A stretch of DNA of 64,000 bases, taken from Moritella sp. Its GTDB lineage: Bacteria; Pseudomonadota; Gammaproteobacteria; Enterobacterales; Moritellaceae. Of the stretch, positions 37,593 through 45,436 are shown piece after piece (position 1 is the stretch's first letter; the number at the start of each line of letters is the position of its first letter). The notes under the pieces were generated by a model that saw nothing but the letters and a program-made list of their open reading frames with translations, ran no database searches and was not told where the DNA came from. Both the position numbers and the translations under genes were made by a program. Location: the NCBI RefSeq assembly GCF_013215705.1, contig NZ_JABSQR010000009.1, positions 144,941-208,940 on the forward strand, in the 5' to 3' direction.

Positions 37593-39503
37593 CTAAGCCA
37601 ATAAACGGACTTGATTACAAAAATAACCTTGGGCACCATAAACACCAAGTTTATTAAGCGCATCCCATTCACCTTTCGACTCAACACCAACAGCGACCAC
37701 GGTCGTGGCCAAGTTAACGGTGCCACCAAGAATACTGCGAATCGCTAATTGATTAATTAGGCGTTTATGTAAGTCACGCACCAAACTCGGGTGGATCTTA
37801 ATAACGTCTACGTTTAATTTCTTAATATAAGAGGAATCAACCACATCCTGACCGACCATATCTACGGCGATGCAACAACCGAGTGCTTTTAGGTTTTTAG
37901 CCGGTTCTAATAACATCTCCAGATTACGATTAATTTGATATTCATGGATCTCAAAATACAATAATGAACGTAATGCCGCGGGTAAGCGAATAATATCTAA
38001 GTATACTTCGCGCATAAACCGCTTATCTAAATAACTCTGAATATCTAAGTTTATCCCGCAAGCAATAGGGTCACTCGTCTCTAAATTAGAAATTGCATGT
38101 TCAACAGTCAGACGGTCAATACGTTTCAATACACCACACTTCTCTGCCATCGGCAAAAAGACCCCAGCATGGATCCATTCATTATTTTCATCTTGTAATT
38201 TTGGATAAATTTCATGACCCAGTACCTGATTATCAGCCATGCTTAGAATTAATTGCAGCTCATAATGAAACGCGTTATTTTTAAAGGTTTGCTCAAACAA
38301 GCCTCGCCATCTTACGGTACCTTTCGCATAGACAGGCGTCAGCTCATCTTGCTCATATAAAAACCAACCTGAACAGCCTTGTAACACCGCAATTTTTAAG
38401 GCTTGATCAACGTTTTCTAATACCTCTTCTGCTTTTTCGCCATAATGATAGATAGCGACTCCAGTATAAAATAACTCATCGCAATCAACCGGGGTTGATA
38501 AGCCCACTCTGGTTAGCAGTTTATACAGCTGCTTCATCATGATTTCAGATTCCGAGCCGGTGATCCTAGGCAGCAAAATCATAAATTGATCACCGCGGTA
38601 GCGAGCCAGCACAGAACCAGTAAAACGGTCGACAAATTTACTTAACAGTTCACTGACCGATTTCACCATTTCGTCGACACTTGCAACACCATAGTCATAA
38701 TTTAATTGCGATAACTCATAGAGTTCAATCTTGATAACGGTACCAGCGATGACACAGGGATCAGATAACATCGCTTCTAATTGATTTAAAAAGAAGTCAC
38801 GATTACCAATACCAGTCGATGCGTCAACAAAGGCGTTGGTACGCATATAAGAATCAAAACGACTACGCTCGTGCTTGGTATCTTCGAGATCGGCAATGAG
38901 TTTATCAAACGCACGGCTAGTTGCTTTAGGCCACTCAGACTCAGAACCCACAGCCACTTTAACGTGATCGCCATTGAGGATCTTATAACTGCGCGTTGAC
39001 AGTAATTCGGCCCCATACATACCCTTTTTAAGTAGCCGAATGGCCATAATTAACCCGAACAACGTAATGAGTAACCCCATACTTACACCGGTGAATAATT
39101 CGAGTGGGTATTCCATCGCATAATACGGCGAAAGCATGACAACTTTAGCAGTAAAATCACTATTTGCTTGCAACTCAAAATGGTATTCTTTCAGGAAAGC
39201 AGTGACTGCAACGGTATCTGGCGTTAGCGCCTTAAAGTCGTAACTGACGATGCCATTTTTTTCAACGGTAAGCTCTAATACCGAATGCGCACGTAATAAT
39301 TCAGGTAGCCAGAATGCAAAGCGTGGTTCGCTATCTTCCATTGCCAACTGCTCATCCATCACATCAATCAATCGAGAGATATTTTGTTTTTGGGTTTCAA
39401 TCGCCAGACCACGTAAACTAACGCCGCCGCCGAGCAGTACCACACCAACTGATGACAGCACACAAAAAATAATAAAACCAATCAGTTTATTGGTAAATTT
39501 CAT
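37593..39503 (-). CDS. mshH: MshH, CsrD-like degenerate GGDEF/EAL protein
   Basis: 636-residue inner-membrane protein with two transmembrane segments (about residues 8-28 and 134-154) flanking a periplasmic sensor region, a HAMP-like linker, a GGDEF domain and an EAL domain. Both active sites are degenerate: RYRGDQF (near residue 302) replaces GG(D/E)EF, and GHEIYPKL (near 428) replaces EAL. E. coli CsrD, which has the same layout, does not make or degrade c-di-GMP but promotes RNase E decay of CsrB/CsrC. A similar RNA-decay role is therefore likelier than c-di-GMP turnover. It heads the msh locus, next to ssb as in Vibrio. Confidence 0.9.
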   Translation of the reverse strand: MKFTNKLIGFIIFCVLSSVGVVLLGGGVSLRGLAIETQKQNISRLIDVMDEQLAMEDSEPRFAFWLPELLRAHSVLELTVEKNGIVSYDFKALTPDTVAVTAFLKEYHFELQANSDFTAKVVMLSPYYAMEYPLELFTGVSMGLLITLFGLIMAIRLLKKGMYGAELLSTRSYKILNGDHVKVAVGSESEWPKATSRAFDKLIADLEDTKHERSRFDSYMRTNAFVDASTGIGNRDFFLNQLEAMLSDPCVIAGTVIKIELYELSQLNYDYGVASVDEMVKSVSELLSKFVDRFTGSVLARYRGDQFMILLPRITGSESEIMMKQLYKLLTRVGLSTPVDCDELFYTGVAIYHYGEKAEEVLENVDQALKIAVLQGCSGWFLYEQDELTPVYAKGTVRWRGLFEQTFKNNAFHYELQLILSMADNQVLGHEIYPKLQDENNEWIHAGVFLPMAEKCGVLKRIDRLTVEHAISNLETSDPIACGINLDIQSYLDKRFMREVYLDIIRLPAALRSLLYFEIHEYQINRNLEMLLEPAKNLKALGCCIAVDMVGQDVVDSSYIKKLNVDVIKIHPSLVRDLHKRLINQLAIRSILGGTVNLATTVVAVGVESKGEWDALNKLGVYGAQGYFCNQVRLLA

Positions 39504-39539
39504 ATATTCCTATACATCCCTATATCAGAATCTAATCTT

Positions 39540-39556
39540 GTAAGATTTAATCTTAC
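39540..39556. promoter_or_regulatory. 17-bp perfect palindrome upstream of mshH
   Basis: GTAAGATT, one central T, then AATCTTAC form a perfect odd palindrome centred 45 bases upstream of the mshH ATG. An extra AATCTT lies just beside it (39534-39539), so half-sites alternate. Position and symmetry suggest an operator; the protein is unknown. Confidence 0.5.
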
Positions 39557-39783
39557 CGACGATAACGAAATTACCGTATCTGCACGGATTCTACTTCATT
39601 TCGTCGTGAATAACAGATAAAACGCCCAGTGCCATACCCGTGTCACGTTTATTGTTAGCGAACTATATCGATGTTTCGCAACACCATCAGCGGCCCAGCA
39701 GGCACCTCTTCTGTTGCAATGCTGCGACAGTCATCAATATGGATTGTGAATGGCAACGCGCCATTAACGGTTAAATAATAAAA

Positions 39784-39802
39784 AACCCCGAAAATCGGGG
39801 TT
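39784..39802 (-). terminator. Terminator after ssb
   Basis: An 8-bp stem, AACCCCGA with TCGGGGTT and a 3-base loop, is followed on the minus strand by TTTTATTATTT. It lies 45 bases after the ssb stop, at the end of the yajR-ssb unit. Confidence 0.88.
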
Positions 39803-39847
39803 CTTATATCATCATACGCGGTCAACAATTGCGATTAAGCAACTAGT

Positions 39848-40498
39848 CTAGAACGGAATATCATCATCAAAATCAGCAGACGGTTCGTTAAAACCTTGTT
39901 GCGGAGCTTGTTGCTGAGGTGCTGCAGCTGGAGTTTGCTGTTGTGGAGCATAACTTTGTTGCTGTGGCGCCTGTTGTGGTGCTTGCTGTGATGGTTGTTG
40001 TGGTTGCTGGTTATAACCACCCTGTTGTTGCGGTGCAGCAGGTTGTTGTGGTTGACCCCAACCCGCATTTTGGTTCTGCTGTTGTGGCTGTTGGTTGCTA
40101 TTACTATTGTAAGTACCACCAGCAGCTGCCTGTTGTTGACCGCCTTGACGCGAACCAATCATTTGCATTACACCGTTAAAACCTTGTACTACTACTTCTG
40201 TAGTGTAACGGTCTTGGCCATTTTGATCTTGCCATTTACGTGTTTGTAATGCGCCTTCAATATACACCTGTGAACCTTTACGTAAGTATTCACCTGCAAT
40301 TTCAGCTAATTTACCGAATACTGCAACACGGTGCCACTCTGTTTTCTCACGCTGTTCACCAGTTTGCTTATCACGCCATGATTCACTTGTCGCAATGGTG
40401 AGATTGGCCACCGCGCCACCATTTGGAAATGAGCGGATTTCAGGATCATTACCTAAATTACCAAGAATAATTACTTTATTTACGCCACGACTGGCCAT
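39848..40498 (-). CDS. ssb: Single-stranded DNA-binding protein SSB
   Basis: 216-residue SSB; the start at 40498 ([20 protein letters not shown]) is chosen over an upstream in-frame codon because AGGAG lies 6 bases before it. An OB-fold domain fills residues 1-110, then comes a long linker made almost wholly of Gln, Pro, Ala, Gly and Asn (about 110-200), and the acidic tip DFDDDIPF that recruits partner proteins. The ribosome binding site lies inside the last codons of yajR, so the two genes are coupled. The repetitive linker creates several long antisense open frames that are artefacts. Confidence 0.97.
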   Translation of the reverse strand: MASRGVNKVIILGNLGNDPEIRSFPNGGAVANLTIATSESWRDKQTGEQREKTEWHRVAVFGKLAEIAGEYLRKGSQVYIEGALQTRKWQDQNGQDRYTTEVVVQGFNGVMQMIGSRQGGQQQAAAGGTYNSNSNQQPQQQNQNAGWGQPQQPAAPQQQGGYNQQPQQPSQQAPQQAPQQQSYAPQQQTPAAAPQQQAPQQGFNEPSADFDDDIPF

Positions 40499-40499
40499 G

Positions 40500-41873
40500 C
40501 TAGCTCCTGTGCTGTTCACGAACCAGGTTCAAAGCCTGGTCTATTTCAAAATCTTTGGTCGCTTTTAAATAAGCAACCTGCTCTTCTAATACTACTACAG
40601 CTTCATTAATACCGGAAAGCGATATTAGCTTTTCGGCGATTAATTCAGCTTCTCTTTGGTTTGCGATCGTCACTGCGATGGTATGCGCCTTCACTTGACC
40701 GACATTTTCTAAACCCAAAGAAATAACAAACCACACTATCATTACCGCTGCAATGATAAAAAATAAACCTTGTGAACCCAATTGAGAATACAAACTACCG
40801 GCCATAATACCGCCACAAAATGCACCCGCAAATTGTGATGTTGAATAGATACCCATTGCCGAACCTTTTGCACCAGCCGGTGCCGACATCGAGATCATCG
40901 CAGGTAACGAGGCTTCTAAAAAGTTAAAAGCAGTAAAATACAATACGATAGCAAGTGAAAATAACCACACACTACCACTTGCACAACCCATCACACACAG
41001 CGCAAGGCCCATTAATGCTATCGCGAATAAGAAAAATTGTTTATTCATTTTCTTTTTCGCCGCAATAATCAACATAGGCACCATCAGAACAAATGATAGC
41101 AGCAATGCCGGGAAATATACCCACCAGTGGTGCTCACCAACCAGTCCTGCCGCTTCTAATTCAAATGGCAGTGATACAAATACCGCCGTCAGGGTTAAGT
41201 GTAATAAAAATATACCAACATCGAGACGCAATAATTGCGGATCACGCAGCATGGCTCTTAGTTTGTTGCTATTGGTACTCGCATCCCCAGCAGGTGCTTT
41301 GGTTGTCGAGTTCGGTACAATATAATGCACCACCAACATACCAACAATCGCCAATGCGGCGGTGACAAAGAAAATACCTTTAAGGCCGATCCACTGTGCT
41401 AAAACCGGTCCAGCCACCAGCGAAAAAGCAAAGGACAACCCGATACACATACCGATGACAGCCATCACTTTCGGACGTTGTTGCTCACGAGTTATATCAG
41501 CAGCTAACGCAAGAATGGCACTGGCAACAGCTCCTGTACCTTGGATTATGCGTCCAAAAGCCACACCGTAAACGGAATCAGCCATACCAGCAACGATACT
41601 GCCTAAACAAAACAACCCTAAACCCGCAATAATAACCGGCTTACGACCGATACGGTCAGATAATTGTCCCATCGGTATTTGCAATATCGCTTGGGTTAAC
41701 CCATAAGCGCCAATGACGATACCGACCCAAAGTGGTGAATAACCAATTAAATCGCGTCCATAAATAGCAAAAACAGGCATGATCATAAATAAACCAAGCA
41801 TTCTTAAGCCAAAGACCAATGCTAACGACACTGCTGTTTTTTGCTCTAATTTAGATAAAGCTACATTATCCAT
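40500..41873 (-). CDS. yajR: MFS efflux transporter YajR
   Basis: Major facilitator of 457 aa with twelve predicted transmembrane helices. The loop 2-3 motif [13 protein letters not shown] (near residue 75) and the family motif in helix 5 ([12 protein letters not shown]) mark a drug:H+ antiporter type. The last 60 or so residues form a soluble domain ([25 protein letters not shown] onward) that matches the C-terminal YAM domain of E. coli YajR, a ferredoxin-like fold. The natural substrate is unknown. It is divergent from the CsgD-like gene across a 512-base gap and coupled to ssb. Confidence 0.9.
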   Translation of the reverse strand: MDNVALSKLEQKTAVSLALVFGLRMLGLFMIMPVFAIYGRDLIGYSPLWVGIVIGAYGLTQAILQIPMGQLSDRIGRKPVIIAGLGLFCLGSIVAGMADSVYGVAFGRIIQGTGAVASAILALAADITREQQRPKVMAVIGMCIGLSFAFSLVAGPVLAQWIGLKGIFFVTAALAIVGMLVVHYIVPNSTTKAPAGDASTNSNKLRAMLRDPQLLRLDVGIFLLHLTLTAVFVSLPFELEAAGLVGEHHWWVYFPALLLSFVLMVPMLIIAAKKKMNKQFFLFAIALMGLALCVMGCASGSVWLFSLAIVLYFTAFNFLEASLPAMISMSAPAGAKGSAMGIYSTSQFAGAFCGGIMAGSLYSQLGSQGLFFIIAAVMIVWFVISLGLENVGQVKAHTIAVTIANQREAELIAEKLISLSGINEAVVVLEEQVAYLKATKDFEIDQALNLVREQHRS

Positions 41874-42253
41874 AATTAATCCATCAACCCCTTAATATTT
41901 ACAGCGCCATGTTAACACGTCATTCCTGCTGACAATAAAAATTTATTTAAAACAACCACAATGATGCTCGCCATGCTTTAGCATTAACAAAAAACAAAAA
42001 TAACCGTAAAACACCAAGTTAATAATATCTAACGAAATAAAACGCCAATATAACCAGCCAACACAATGAAAAAAAAGTTGTACACCCGATTAAACCATCA
42101 ATATAGCTAAAAGATAAAAGTATGAGTCGAGATAAAACTCAACGCCAACTTGACTCATTTATGCCACCCCGATATGTTAAGTGTAATGAACAACTAGTTA
42201 ACATGAGGTTTGCAGCGAGGTTAACTTGCCGTCGCCACTAGACGTTAATACTT

Positions 42254-42284
42254 TAGTACCAAGTTACATTGAACTTAGGTACTA
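42254..42284. promoter_or_regulatory. Long inverted repeat upstream of the CsgD-like gene
   Basis: TAGTACC then AAGTT, a 6-base spacer, AACTT, one extra A, and GGTACTA. This is a 12-bp stem with one bulged base. It is centred about 117 bases before the chosen start codon, so it may be an activator or repressor site, or a 5'-UTR hairpin. Confidence 0.6.
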
Positions 42285-42317
42285 CATTTAACACTTTAAT
42301 TAAGTCATTAGCTAAGT

Positions 42318-42341
42318 TTAATCGCTTTATAATGCGATTAA
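42318..42341. promoter_or_regulatory. Dyad around a TATAAT, likely promoter/operator of the CsgD-like gene
   Basis: TTAATCGC and GCGATTAA flank an 8-base loop whose last six bases are TATAAT (42328-42333), a perfect -10 hexamer. No -35 near consensus lies 15-18 bases upstream. A -10 enclosed in a dyad and lacking a -35 suggests regulated transcription, with the start about 45-50 bases before the ATG. Confidence 0.5.
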
Positions 42342-42385
42342 GCATAGATATGGATATCACCACACAAACTAAAGGATTTAGTCAT

Positions 42386-43024
42386 ATGTCGGATTACCCA
42401 AATGTAGTACTGCTGTCTCAGCCTAGTCTGCAAGTTGCCACTTTAGTCTCTTGCCTAAGAGCCAAACTCGATATACCAGTGCAACAGCTGCGTGAAGTAG
42501 CCGAGGTTGAACGGATCTCGATTGATGACAACTTATTATTACTCGTTGATACCGATAATCTAAGTGCCATTTCACAAGAACAACTAAAAAATAAATTAAA
42601 GCAATATCACGGTATGTTTCGGTTAGCATTGATTAATTTAAGTGACGATACCACGATGGAAAACATTTCCACTTGGCCATCGATATTCGGCGTGTTTAAC
42701 AAACGCGATGAACTCGATGTGGTGTGCAAAGGCATACAAAAGATCACCGAAGGTGAATTCTGGATGCCAAGACGCACGCTAAGCTCCTTGATCTCTATTT
42801 ATCGTTCAACTAAAGCCGTTGATTTAGACCGAAAACCTGAGCTAACAACACGTGAACAAGAGATCTTACGCCAGCTAATGACGGGATCATCAAATTTAGA
42901 AATTGCCGATGCATTATATGTCAGTGAGCACACGATCAAGTCACATTTATATAATGTATTTAAAAAAATCAAAGTCAAAAATCGCTTGCAAGCGGTCTCT
43001 TGGGCAAAAGAAAGTCTTATCTAA
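42386..43024 (+). CDS. CsgD/VpsT-like LuxR-family biofilm regulator
   Basis: 212-residue regulator; the ATG at 42386 (MSDYPNVVLLSQPS) is chosen because AAAGGA precedes it and the length fits CsgD and VpsT. An atypical receiver-like domain (about residues 5-140) lacks the normal phosphorylation set, and a LuxR/GerE helix-turn-helix (150-212, LTTREQEILRQLMTGSSNLEIADAL) ends the protein. VpsT binds c-di-GMP through a W-[FLM]-[TS]-R motif; here residues 126-129 read WMPR, with Pro at the third position. It probably controls the polysaccharide genes just downstream, and possibly itself. Confidence 0.85.
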   Translation: MSDYPNVVLLSQPSLQVATLVSCLRAKLDIPVQQLREVAEVERISIDDNLLLLVDTDNLSAISQEQLKNKLKQYHGMFRLALINLSDDTTMENISTWPSIFGVFNKRDELDVVCKGIQKITEGEFWMPRRTLSSLISIYRSTKAVDLDRKPELTTREQEILRQLMTGSSNLEIADALYVSEHTIKSHLYNVFKKIKVKNRLQAVSWAKESLI

Positions 43025-43085
43025 CCAATAAGATCACTAAGACAGCACGCAGTTAAGAAACAAGCCCATTAGACTAAAATTCCTT

Positions 43086-43110
43086 AAAAACCATAGCTAA
43101 TATGGTTTTT
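43086..43110 (+). terminator. Terminator after the CsgD-like gene
   Basis: A perfect 10-bp stem, AAAAACCATA with TATGGTTTTT and a 5-base loop, is followed by TTATATTT. It lies 61 bases after the stop and separates the regulator transcript from the kinase gene. Confidence 0.88.
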
Positions 43111-43185
43111 TTATATTTAAATCCAATAATTTTGAAACCGCGAACGCTGGAAATGTTTCTTTTTTGTTAAAACCATGGTACTTCT

Positions 43186-43235
43186 AATGCTAAGTAATGA
43201 GGACGTATGGATACGTGATCTTATTGCTCAGCATT
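43186..43235 (+). promoter_or_regulatory. 50-base hairpin directly before the Wzc-like gene's ribosome binding site
   Basis: AATGCTAAGTAATGA (43186-43200) pairs with TTATTGCTCAGCATT (43221-43235), with one A-C mismatch and two G-U pairs. Inside it, ACGTA and TACGT form an upper stem across a TGGA loop. The hairpin ends one base before AAAGGAT, the ribosome binding site of the next gene. It is not an intrinsic terminator. It may control translation, or pause RNA polymerase as leader elements of other polysaccharide operons do. Confidence 0.7.
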
Positions 43236-43248
43236 CAAAGGATCTGAA

Positions 43249-45420
43249 GTGGAGGTAAAATTCGAGACGCACAGCGGACTCCAACAAGGAGCCCAAGACG
43301 AAATTGATCTGACGCACCTAGTTAATATAATTAGACGTGCGTTCTTGCGGATCTGCGTGCTCACCACCCTGGTCGCCATTATTGCCGCCATATTTATATC
43401 CGACCTGCCGCCGATTTATAAAGCCAGTACCGTTTTACAATTACAAATACAACAAGCTAAACCCATCGCCATCCAAAGTGTGTTGCAAAACGATATAAAC
43501 AATAAAGATTACTTTCAAACTCAAATAGAGATCTTACGTTCTGATTTAATCACTGAAAAAGTCATTAGCAAATTAACGCTATCTCAGCATCCTTATTACA
43601 CCCAGCATAAACCGCGAAATAAATTCGCCGCCATATTGCACAACCTAAAAAACAGCCTGTCACCAACAACAACGTCAGTACAGATCATTGACCCACAAGC
43701 TTTCATTGACCAGATAAAATCCGCAGTCCATATTGGCCTGATTAAAAACACCCCATTGCTGACGATCAGCTATGAACATTACTCGGCGGATTTGGCGGCA
43801 TTAATCGCCAATGCTTATGCCGATGTATATATCCAGCATAATCGTGATTTTCGGGTACAGCAGACGGTCACCGCGTCACTCTGGCTCAAGGATGGCGTAC
43901 AGGTACTCAAAGATAATTTGAATTTAGCAGAAAGTAATCTGACCGATTTCCTGCAGCAAGAAAACTTAATTAATGACAGCGGTATTGATAATTTCACCGC
44001 CACAGAGTTACAAAACCTCACCACCAAATTAAATGCCATCAGAAGTGAGTTAATCAGCGCGCAAACCTTGTACCGACAAATCAATCAAGCGCAAGATTTA
44101 GATTTACTCACCTCGACATCAATCAAAGCACTATCGAATCAAGCCGTGATTGTCGAGTTAAGAAATGATTATACCCGCGCCAAAAATAATATAGCGCGAC
44201 TATCGAAACGTTATGGCCCGCTTCACGATAAAATGATCCACGCCAATGCTCAGCTTAGTGTCGCAGAAGATAATGCCCAAAAAGCGCTGCAGCAATTAGC
44301 GCTCGGTTTTAAAAAAAGCTTAACCTTGCTGGAACAAAATGAATCCGCGGTAATTGCCGCGTTAGAAGCAAAAAAAGCCGATCACCGCACCCTGATAAAA
44401 CAAAAAGCACGTTATACAGCGCTCAATCGCGAGTTAACGTCCAGTAACGAACTCTATAATATGTTTTTGATGCGGTTAAAAGAAACCAGTTTAACCAATA
44501 ATCTTAATCTATCCACAGTCACCATCACCGACATTGCCAAAACACCGCGTTCCCCTTTCAAACCCAAACGGGCATTGATATTAGTATTAGTGATCCTGTT
44601 AACGCTGATGCTGTTAGTGGCACATGCGCTAATCACCGCATTATTTTTAGTCAACCAAGACAATCTGAAAAGTTTATCTGTGCCATTATTAGGCTCACTG
44701 CCAAATTTAAAAATGATTGATAAAAAATTCCACCTACAGTCTCCACAACAGTTATTCCTGACCAACAGCATGATTTTTGAAGCCACCCAAAGTTTACGTA
44801 CGTCACTGCAGTTATCGGCTAGAACCAAAAAGCAGCAAATCATTATGCTCACCTCAAGTACCATAGCGGAAGGTAAAAGTACCTCGGCTATTTATCTGGC
44901 TATGGCATTAGCACAATCTCATAAAACCATTATTTTAGAAGCCGATATGAGAAAACCATCGGTAAGAAAAAAAATGGGGATCCCAAATACCCAAAAGGGA
45001 TTGGTCGATATTTTGACCACTAGCGGTCACTTAAATAGCTATATCTGGCATGACCCACACTCAAAATTAGCCGTGCTTTGTGCCGGTAAATTAACCGATA
45101 GTCCGTCAAATTTACTTAGCTCAACACGCTTCGCCAGCTGCTTGGCCATTTTAAGAACGCAATATGATTATATTATTATTGATTCACCGCCAAGCCTGTT
45201 AGTCAGTGACGCATTTATTATTGGTCAACACTCTGATTTTAATATTTTAGTGACCCGTTCCAACAAATCTAAAATTGGCGATCTCCACAATACTATCGAC
45301 TTACTGGCAAAACATGGCGTCAGTACCGATGGCATTATATTAAATCAAGAATCATTAAAAAACGATAAACGCTATCAGTACCAGTATCAATATAAAAAGG
45401 AGACTGCACTGGCATCATAG
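43249..45420 (+). CDS. Wzc/VpsO-type polysaccharide co-polymerase and tyrosine kinase
   Basis: 723-residue inner-membrane protein. The start is a GTG with AAAGGAT 6 bases upstream. A Wzz domain (DEIDLTHLVNIIRRAFLRICVL with helix at about residues 35-52) and a long periplasmic coiled-coil region lead to a second helix (about 445-465). The bacterial tyrosine kinase domain has Walker A near 538-545 (AEGKST), Walker A' ILEADMRKPS, and Walker B YIIIDSPP near 643. The tail carries alternating tyrosines (RYQYQYQY), the typical autophosphorylation cluster. It would set chain length and work with the Wza-like protein downstream. Confidence 0.93.
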   Translation: MEVKFETHSGLQQGAQDEIDLTHLVNIIRRAFLRICVLTTLVAIIAAIFISDLPPIYKASTVLQLQIQQAKPIAIQSVLQNDINNKDYFQTQIEILRSDLITEKVISKLTLSQHPYYTQHKPRNKFAAILHNLKNSLSPTTTSVQIIDPQAFIDQIKSAVHIGLIKNTPLLTISYEHYSADLAALIANAYADVYIQHNRDFRVQQTVTASLWLKDGVQVLKDNLNLAESNLTDFLQQENLINDSGIDNFTATELQNLTTKLNAIRSELISAQTLYRQINQAQDLDLLTSTSIKALSNQAVIVELRNDYTRAKNNIARLSKRYGPLHDKMIHANAQLSVAEDNAQKALQQLALGFKKSLTLLEQNESAVIAALEAKKADHRTLIKQKARYTALNRELTSSNELYNMFLMRLKETSLTNNLNLSTVTITDIAKTPRSPFKPKRALILVLVILLTLMLLVAHALITALFLVNQDNLKSLSVPLLGSLPNLKMIDKKFHLQSPQQLFLTNSMIFEATQSLRTSLQLSARTKKQQIIMLTSSTIAEGKSTSAIYLAMALAQSHKTIILEADMRKPSVRKKMGIPNTQKGLVDILTTSGHLNSYIWHDPHSKLAVLCAGKLTDSPSNLLSSTRFASCLAILRTQYDYIIIDSPPSLLVSDAFIIGQHSDFNILVTRSNKSKIGDLHNTIDLLAKHGVSTDGIILNQESLKNDKRYQYQYQYKKETALAS

Positions 45421-45436
45421 TCGTGCTTAATCACCA

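Larger units (their letters stand above)
39504..39847. other. Gene-free gap between ssb and mshH
   Basis: These 344 bases contain no credible reading frame. The side next to mshH holds a 17-bp palindrome (39540-39556); the side next to ssb holds the ssb terminator (39784-39802). In between is a small dyad, AATGGC-N5-GCCATT (39749-39765). The rest should include the mshH promoter, though I see no strong -35/-10 pair. Confidence 0.6.
41874..42385. promoter_or_regulatory. Divergent control region between yajR and the CsgD-like gene
   Basis: These 512 bases hold no gene but several symmetric elements: ATGAGTC/GACTCAT (42122-42158), a long dyad (42254-42284), and a second dyad with a TATAAT in its loop (42318-42341). 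GTTAAC also appears twice, near 42197 and 42219. The density of dyads in front of the regulator suggests complex control of the polysaccharide module. The yajR side shows no clear promoter. Confidence 0.55.

Noticed and set aside
39835..40249. Several long open frames opposite or overlapping ssb
   Set aside because: They come from the repetitive CAA/CAG linker of ssb, give histidine/asparagine- or valine-rich nonsense, and have no ribosome binding sites.
43111..43248. JUMPstart/ops (RfaH) element before the polysaccharide genes
   Set aside because: No GGCGGTAG core was found; the leader hairpin is a different sequence.
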